From Alphaproteobacteria bacterium (lineage in GTDB: Bacteria; Pseudomonadota; Alphaproteobacteria; Sphingomonadales; Emcibacteraceae): a stretch of DNA of 64,000 nt. Of this stretch, positions 58,438 to 64,000 are shown in pieces; positions within the stretch are counted from its first letter, which is position 1; every line of letters begins with the position of its first letter. The DNA lies in NCBI GenBank assembly GCA_013152755.1, contig JAADFR010000008.1, positions 1 to 64,000 of the forward strand, in the 5' to 3' direction. The notes beneath the pieces are model-generated. The model did no database searches. It was not told the origin of the DNA and saw nothing but the letters and a program-made list of their open reading frames with translations. A program made the position numbers and the translations under genes.

Positions 58438-60243
58438 ATGGGGCAACAAAAAACGGCGGACATTATACTGAAAGAGGTTTTCGGTTATGGTGAGTTCCGC
58501 GACAGACAGGCCGAGATTATCAATGATCTGATGGCGGGCCGAAATATCCTGACTGTGATGCCCACCGGGGCCGGAAAATCCCTGTGTTTTCAGATTCCGG
58601 CTCTGCTGTTCGATGGCTTGACCATTGTGATCTCGCCGTTGATTTCCCTGATGCAAAATCAGGTTGAGGCTCTTAAACTTTTAGGCATTCCGGCGGCAAC
58701 GCTCAATTCCGGCAACAGTTCGGCGGAAAATCGGGACATCTGGCACAATATGCAGGACGGCAGTCTGAAGCTGCTCTATATATCACCGGAAAAATTAATG
58801 TCCGAACGGATGCTGGAGGCGGTACAGGGCCTGACGGTCAGCCTCTTTGCCATTGATGAGGCCCATTGCATTTCCCAATGGGGCGCGGCCTTCCGCCCGG
58901 AATATGAGGCATTAGGGCAGCTTCACAAACGTTTTCCCCATATCCCGATTATTGCCCTGACCGCCACGGCGGATCAGGCAACACGTGACCAGATTTGTGA
59001 AAAGATATTTTCAAATGAGGTTAAAACCTATCTCACCGGCTTTGACCGCCCCAATATCAGCCTGAATGTGGAGATCAAGAACGGCTGGAAGCAACAGCTG
59101 TTGCGGTTCCTGAAAAACCGTTCGCCGCAAAATGGCATTGTCTATTGCCTGTCGCGCAAAAAGACCGAAGAAGCGGCACGTCTGCTTCAGGAAAAGGGCC
59201 ATAACGCCCTGACCTATCATGCGGGTATGATGGCGGAACAGCGGGCGGAAAACCTTAACCGTTTTATGGCTGAACCGGACCTGATTATGGTGGCCACCAT
59301 TGCCTTCGGCATGGGAATTGACAAGGCCGATATCCGGTTTGTTTTTCACACCGACCTTCCGGCTTCACCCGAAGCCTATTATCAGGAAATTGGCCGGGCG
59401 GGGCGGGACGGGAAGCCTGCTGAGGCTCATATGCTGTATGGTATGGACGACATTCGTATGCGCCGCATGTTCATTGATCAGGAGGATGCGGCAGAAGATC
59501 ACCGCCGTCGGGGTCATCAGCGCCTGAATGCCCTGCTTGCTTACGCGGAGGCCCCGGAATGCCGGCGCCTTTCCCTGCTGCGCTATTTTGGGGATGAGCC
59601 GGATTATGAACGATGCGGAAATTGTGATTTATGTGATAATCCCAGAGAAACCATAGAGGCCACCGAAATCGGCCAGAAAATTCTCTCCGCCATCTATCGG
59701 ACGGGTCAGAGTTTTGGTTTGGGCCATATCGTGGATATTCTCACCGGCAAGGAAACGGACCGGATTCGTCAGCGCGGGGACGATCAGCTCCCGACTTTTG
59801 GTATTGGTAAAGACCTTGGCATCAATGACTGGAAATCCATTGCCCGGCAATTGATGGCCCGGGGCTTTGTCCTTTCAGATATGGAATTCGGGTCATTGAA
59901 AATAACCGATGAGGGCTTCAGGCTTCTGAAAGGGCAAACCGACTTTCGCTATCGGCCTGATGCCATTGTCCGAAAAACGGCGACGCGCAAGAGCAAAAAA
60001 ACCGCACCGGACCTGCCCCAAGAGGATGATGACCTCTTTCAGGCGTTAAAAGCCTTTCGCAAAGAGCTTGCTGCCGCGCGCGGCGTTCCCGCCTATATTA
60101 TATTCTCTGACAAGAGCCTGATTGATATGGCCATATGCCGCCCGCAAACGTTGGACCAATTCGGCGAGATATATGGTGTCGGGGCGGGCAAGAAAAAAGA
60201 ATTTGGCGAGAGGTTTATTACCTTTATAGCCGTGAAAAGATAA
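58438..60243 (+). CDS. recQ: ATP-dependent DNA helicase RecQ
   Basis: 601 aa 3'-5' superfamily 2 helicase for recombination and fork repair. Motifs: GAGKSLCFQIPAL (I), DEAHCISQWG (II, DEAH), ALTATAD (III), GIGRAGRDG-like IGRAGRDG (VI). The zinc-binding RQC region has CRRLSLLRYFGDE and CGNCDLCDNP; a C-terminal HRDC domain (AARGVPAYIIFSDKSLIDMA) completes it. Full length. Confidence 0.96.
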   Translation: MGQQKTADIILKEVFGYGEFRDRQAEIINDLMAGRNILTVMPTGAGKSLCFQIPALLFDGLTIVISPLISLMQNQVEALKLLGIPAATLNSGNSSAENRDIWHNMQDGSLKLLYISPEKLMSERMLEAVQGLTVSLFAIDEAHCISQWGAAFRPEYEALGQLHKRFPHIPIIALTATADQATRDQICEKIFSNEVKTYLTGFDRPNISLNVEIKNGWKQQLLRFLKNRSPQNGIVYCLSRKKTEEAARLLQEKGHNALTYHAGMMAEQRAENLNRFMAEPDLIMVATIAFGMGIDKADIRFVFHTDLPASPEAYYQEIGRAGRDGKPAEAHMLYGMDDIRMRRMFIDQEDAAEDHRRRGHQRLNALLAYAEAPECRRLSLLRYFGDEPDYERCGNCDLCDNPRETIEATEIGQKILSAIYRTGQSFGLGHIVDILTGKETDRIRQRGDDQLPTFGIGKDLGINDWKSIARQLMARGFVLSDMEFGSLKITDEGFRLLKGQTDFRYRPDAIVRKTATRKSKKTAPDLPQEDDDLFQALKAFRKELAAARGVPAYIIFSDKSLIDMAICRPQTLDQFGEIYGVGAGKKKEFGERFITFIAVKR

Positions 60244-60340
60244 CTTCAACCAAATGGTAAAAAAAATAGCAATTAAGGATGTTATATGTTAAAGTTATTC
60301 TAATATAGGGGTTAAATAATTTTAATATATAGGCTTTAAG

Positions 60341-60823
60341 TTGCTAACTGACGGTATTTTAACAGATAATTTCAGCATTGATGATTTTCCCAACCCCATT
60401 TTGAAAGATATTTATCAATATTGGCTGGATATGAAGGGCGCGAGAGATATGCCTTGCAGGCGTGATCTGCACCCGGCGGATATTGTAAGATTATTGCCGT
60501 ATGTATGCCTTATAGACGTCAAGCATGATGTCAAAAGATATAAAATGCGATTAATCGGGACGGAAACCGTAAAGGCTCTGGGAAAAGAGATTACGGGAAA
60601 ATATCTTGATGAAATTCCTGAAATTGAACAGCACCTCAAGAACAGATATGAGTGGATTGTGCGGGAAAGACGCCCTTATTTGGTTTCGGATAAACTACGC
60701 TGGTCACAAAAATCATTTTTGAATTTCTGTTCTATCGGACTGCCCTTGTCTGAAAAGGGTCAGGATGTTGATATTATCATGTATGGTTCATATTATCAGT
60801 TTCCCTCATCAGTAATGAACTGA
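60341..60823 (+). CDS. PAS domain-containing protein (PAS_5-like)
   Basis: 160 aa. The segment KDIYQYWLDMKGARDMPCRRDLHPADIVRLLPYVCLIDV and the following RYKMRLIGTETVKALGKEITGKYLDEI match the alphaproteobacterial single-domain PAS_5 family. Probably a small sensor; no output domain. It seems to begin at TTG 60341, since the first in-frame ATG cuts into the domain. Stand-alone, in an AT-rich stretch. Confidence 0.78.
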   Translation: MLTDGILTDNFSIDDFPNPILKDIYQYWLDMKGARDMPCRRDLHPADIVRLLPYVCLIDVKHDVKRYKMRLIGTETVKALGKEITGKYLDEIPEIEQHLKNRYEWIVRERRPYLVSDKLRWSQKSFLNFCSIGLPLSEKGQDVDIIMYGSYYQFPSSVMN

Positions 60824-60947
60824 TTTATCATTTTTTCACATTGCATATTGTGGAAAAGATAATTGATGATGATTTTTCACTTTCCCTTAAATAATCTTTG
60901 CGATAAAAGGGTAAGACTATTTATCAAGATAACCATCAGGTGACATT

Positions 60948-61235
60948 ATGACGGCCCGTATTTATTGCCCTACCAAAAATGCCATGCAATCTGGCCTGAA
61001 GAACACACATGAGTGGGTTTTGGAATATGAGGCGGCGCAGGGCAAAAGCCTTGATCCCTTGATGGGCTGGACTGGTACATCAGATATGGCAGGTCAAATC
61101 AAATTGAAATTTGCCTCACGGGAAGAGGCCATATCTTATGCCAAGCGGGCTGGTATCTCTTACGAAGTGATTGAACCAAAAGCACGGAAGGTAAGATTAA
61201 GATCTTACGCCGATGTTTTTGCTTATCATGGATAA
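60948..61235 (+). CDS. ETC complex I subunit (NDUFS4-like)
   Basis: 95 aa homologue of the mitochondrial accessory subunit NDUFS4 (18 kDa). ARIYCPTKNAMQSGLKNTHEW, MGWTGTSDMAGQIKLKF and EAISYAKRAGISYEV are typical. In alphaproteobacteria this subunit joins the NADH-dehydrogenase arm. It is encoded about 26 kb from the nuo operon and directly ahead of tRNA-Arg. Confidence 0.92.
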   Translation: MTARIYCPTKNAMQSGLKNTHEWVLEYEAAQGKSLDPLMGWTGTSDMAGQIKLKFASREEAISYAKRAGISYEVIEPKARKVRLRSYADVFAYHG

Positions 61236-61258
61236 TTCATGTCAATATACACATATGT

Positions 61259-61569
<311 letters not shown>

Positions 61570-61655
61570 AGGAAAAATTGAAAAGAATGAGTATAATCAG
61601 CATGCCAGAGCACCCCGTATTTATAGACGGCCATTTGATGGTGGTATGCGGTAAA

Positions 61656-63176
61656 ATGGATCATTTGAATAATAAAATCAAGGACTTGCCTGCGGTAGTT
61701 TTTGCCATACTTCTGTTCTTTTTTCAGATGCCGGTATGGGCTGATGATATTCCCCCCACCGTTACCGTTAAAACGCAGTATGGCATGTTAAGCGGCATCG
61801 TTGAAGAAGGGGCCCTGCATTTTCGGGCTATCCCCTATGCCTTGCCGCCCGTGGGTGAGAGGCGCTGGCAGCCGCCAGAGCCACCTCTGCCGTGGACAGG
61901 GGTGAAGTTGGCGACTGGTTTCGGCCCGAATTGTCCACAGCGGCAGGGTGGCGGCGTTACCAGTGAAGATTGCCTTACCCTGAATATAGCCACCCCGTCA
62001 CATATATCCCGCAGCGGCAAATTGCCGGTTTTGGTCTGGATACATGGCGGCGGGCTTGTGGCGGGGAGTGGGTCGTCACCCATTTTCAGCAATCGGGTCT
62101 GGACCGCAGAGAATATAATTTTCGTTTCCCTGAATTATCGGTTGGGGGCCTTGGGGTTTTTTGCTCATCCGGCATTGGACCAGCCTCAGGGGGTAAATTA
62201 TGGCCTGATGGATATGATTGCTGCCCTGAAATGGGTAAATAAAAATATTGAGGCCTTTGGCGGTGACCGGGACCGGATTACCATCATGGGCCTGTCTGCG
62301 GGCGGGATGGCGGTTCAATTGCTGATGGTTAGCCCCGAGGCAAAGGGATTGTTTAGCGCCGCTATATCACAAAGCGGTTACGGTACATGGCCCAAGCCCC
62401 GCATAAAGTCAGTGGTTAAATTAACAGGCTCCCCCAGGGCAGAGGGAATAGCCGCCGGCATTGTGGCCAGAGCCCTGAACGAACCGTCGCAAAGCCCCAT
62501 AACGAGAGAAGGGCTGTTGGCAATCCCGGCATCCCGGCTGGTTAATGCGGTTCAGGGTTTTCATCTTCCGATCGTGGACGGGATCACTTTGCCGGAGGAA
62601 ACCGCTATTTTATTTCACCGGGGACAGCAACATGCTGTTCCCTTTGTCAGTGGCGGCAATAGCTATGACGGTAGTGTCTTTGCGCTGTCGCTCTTGTCTC
62701 TGGATTCTGTAATGGCGCGTTTGGGCAACCGCCAGCAAGAGGTGCGGGATCTATATAAAGAGGATTTTGAGGTTAGCGATTTTCAGGGGACCAGCCGCCT
62801 GTTCGGGGACATGCGCTATATATTCTCCAGCTATTATATGACCCGCCAAATGGCGAAAGTTGGCCAACCCGGGTATCTGTATTTATATGATTATAATGCT
62901 GAGAAACAGCCGGACTGGCTTGGTGCGTCTCATGGCTCAGCGGCGATTAATCTCTTTAACAGCCATGATAAGACCACCGCGAAAATGCGCCGTTACTGGA
63001 TTAACTTTATCAAAACGGGCCATCCTTATGGTGAGGGCCTACCGCTCTGGCCAAGGCAAGAGGATGGACAAAACCGCTGGATGATATTTCGGGATAAAGC
63101 TGTGATTGAGAATGATATATTGCAGCGAAAAATGGATGTTTTGCAGGATATATATCTGAAACGGGTTTCCAATTAG
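61656..63176 (+). CDS. carboxylesterase/lipase family protein (type B)
   Basis: About 506 aa exported alpha/beta hydrolase. Signal peptide LPAVVFAILLFFFQMPVWA is followed by the type-B landmarks FRAIPYALPPVGERRWQPP, SEDCLTLNIATP, the oxyanion HGGG and the nucleophile Ser214 in GLSAGG. The acid is probably in GGNSYDGS, and the His is in GASHGSAAINLF. It hydrolyses esters in the periplasm or outside. The ATG at 61656 gives the best signal peptide; in-frame ATGs at 61587, 61602 and 61638 and a TTG at 61578 are alternatives. Confidence 0.87.
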   Translation: MDHLNNKIKDLPAVVFAILLFFFQMPVWADDIPPTVTVKTQYGMLSGIVEEGALHFRAIPYALPPVGERRWQPPEPPLPWTGVKLATGFGPNCPQRQGGGVTSEDCLTLNIATPSHISRSGKLPVLVWIHGGGLVAGSGSSPIFSNRVWTAENIIFVSLNYRLGALGFFAHPALDQPQGVNYGLMDMIAALKWVNKNIEAFGGDRDRITIMGLSAGGMAVQLLMVSPEAKGLFSAAISQSGYGTWPKPRIKSVVKLTGSPRAEGIAAGIVARALNEPSQSPITREGLLAIPASRLVNAVQGFHLPIVDGITLPEETAILFHRGQQHAVPFVSGGNSYDGSVFALSLLSLDSVMARLGNRQQEVRDLYKEDFEVSDFQGTSRLFGDMRYIFSSYYMTRQMAKVGQPGYLYLYDYNAEKQPDWLGASHGSAAINLFNSHDKTTAKMRRYWINFIKTGHPYGEGLPLWPRQEDGQNRWMIFRDKAVIENDILQRKMDVLQDIYLKRVSN

Positions 63177-63211
63177 GCATTTGCGTAAAAATAAGACATA
63201 AATAGCATCAT

Positions 63212-63391
63212 ATGAAAAATCGGATTTTACGGCATAGCAAGTTCAAGATTAACCGATTGTATAATAACAGTTATTTCTTTCTGTTCGAGGTAAAGAATGG
63301 CAAGATAATTGAGGCCGTAGAGGATATGGATGCTTCCCTTACCCAATGCGTTCTCTTTGATCAGAATATCGTTCCACGCGACTCAGTATAA
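63212..63391 (+). pseudogene. SnoaL/NTF2-like C-terminal fragment
   Basis: 59-codon frame: MKNRILRHSK, then LYNNSYFFLFEVKNGKIIEA and VEDMDASLTQCVLF. The pattern Y-N-x-Y-x-F-x-F-E-V-x-x-G-K-I-x-E is typical of the last two strands of SnoaL-like proteins, which are usually 120-140 aa. The N-terminal half of the fold is absent, so this is probably a truncated gene left 35 bases after the esterase. No clear ribosome site. Confidence 0.5.
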
Positions 63392-63765
63392 GAGGGCGTC
63401 CACAGTTAAATCCACACATCGGGCCCGTCACAAAGACCCGCTTCATTGACAATTGTCACCGTAACCCTTATTTGTTTGTGGGGTGCGGTATGGCTGGTTC
63501 CGTTTCCAAAAAATTTAAAAACACAGTTTCCAATAGGCAGCCAACGATTTCGCTGCGGCGTAATATTTCAAAGTAGTGCCCTATAATACCATCTATAGGG
63601 ATTGCTGGCGTTTCAATAACAGCAATTCAACAATTCAGTAAAACAATTTACCGAGTGGTTTCAAAAGTTATTTGAACTGTGTTTCTGGAACAGTTCCTAA
63701 TTAGGGTATAAACATAAATTACATAAAATATTGTCACTACAGTGGCGGTTAAATCGAGGTGGGAA
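63392..63765. other. 374-base gene-free stretch
   Basis: AT-rich in its second half, with no credible reading frame on either strand. It contains the inverted repeat CCCTATA-N8-TATAGGG (63579-63600). The sequence GTTTCCAAT-AGGC at about 63524 echoes GTTTCCAATTAGGC at the end of the esterase gene (about 63165), which may mark rearrangement. The promoter of the next gene must lie here. Confidence 0.5.
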
Positions 63766-64000
63766 ATGACGAAAACAAAACCGATCCATATTAATTTCCT
63801 GGTGGCATTTCTGATTTTATTTTTGAGTTTACAGTCGTCAGTTACGACTGCTGCTGTGGGCAGCACTCCTCTTATTGTTTTTAGTAATTCCTGCCGCGCG
63901 GAAGTCCAAGCTGATTTTTCCGAGGCGGTTGCGCTGTTACATTCATTTGAATACGCGCAATCATCTAAAATTTTTGAAAATATCATTCAACGAGATCCGG
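63766..64000 (+). CDS. exported tetratricopeptide-like protein (3' end outside window)
   Basis: The first 78 codons of a gene that runs off the window. Signal peptide: MTKTKPIHINFLVAFLILFL and a following Ser/Thr/Ala stretch, probably cleaved after TTAA. Then FSEAVALLHSFEYAQSSKIF and ENIIQRDP, the look of a TPR helix pair (A/LLHSF-Y-A/E-x-x-x-F-x-x-I-x-x-x-D-P). GAGGTGGG lies just before the ATG. Function unknown. Confidence 0.75.
   Translation, partial: MTKTKPIHINFLVAFLILFLSLQSSVTTAAVGSTPLIVFSNSCRAEVQADFSEAVALLHSFEYAQSSKIFENIIQRDP

Overview
The window is a chromosomal segment of an alphaproteobacterium, roughly 50-55 % GC by eye. Three things support this: a complete nuoABCDEFGHIJKLMN operon followed by birA-coaX-rnj-mce-DUF1467; the tig-clpP-clpX-lon-hup order; and a tsaB-rimI-fur-plsC-miaB-phoH-ybeY-corC-lnt-XRE run together with a bacterial NDUFS4-type complex I subunit. 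The order cannot be settled from sequence alone. Almost everything is housekeeping. There is no CRISPR array, prophage, intact transposase or recognisable defence island.

Layout. 1-5.5 kb: a reverse-strand lipid/acyl-CoA group (SDR oxidoreductase, acyl-CoA dehydrogenase, histidine phosphatase) divergent from a LysR regulator, then a DUF3179 protein overlapping a sterol-desaturase-type hydroxylase. 5.5-9.6 kb, reverse: a flippase, a two-domain CDP-alcohol phosphatidyltransferase and a soluble CZB chemoreceptor. 9.7-13 kb: a DUF885 lipoprotein and the NAD(P)HX repair enzyme. 13.1-20.5 kb: tRNA-Leu, tig (frameshifted), clpP, clpX, lon, hup, tRNA-Val and tRNA-Asp. 20.6-38.7 kb: the nuo operon and its tail genes. 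38.7-39.1 kb: an intergenic region with a well-formed small-RNA candidate. 39.1-54.9 kb: trpS, two envelope proteins, Usp, Nfu, a polysaccharide deacetylase, a malonic-semialdehyde-reductase-like enzyme, then the conserved tsaB to XRE block (lnt frameshifted), pyrD and arsC. 54.9-58.4 kb: a ThDP enzyme, a LuxR-type regulator and a PhyH-type dioxygenase that look like a small metabolic island. 58.4-64 kb: recQ, a PAS protein, the NDUFS4 homologue, tRNA-Arg with an antisense recombinase-like tail, a carboxylesterase, a SnoaL-like fragment, and the start of a secreted repeat protein that runs off the window.

How the genes connect. The proteostasis block (trigger factor, ClpXP, Lon, HU) and the sRNA candidate may share stress control: lon and the sRNA have almost identical upstream elements (CTTGAW-N15-CCTAAATATA) resembling alphaproteobacterial RpoH promoters. 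The respiratory block encodes all 14 core subunits of NADH:quinone oxidoreductase, with the accessory NDUFS4-like subunit elsewhere.

Most worth checking: the sRNA with its promoter; frameshifts in tig and lnt (the lnt one is explained exactly by a GCAT duplication); the ThDP/LuxR/PhyH cluster with a perfect inverted repeat; repeated motifs in front of the XRE regulator; and the recombinase-like tail running into tRNA-Arg.
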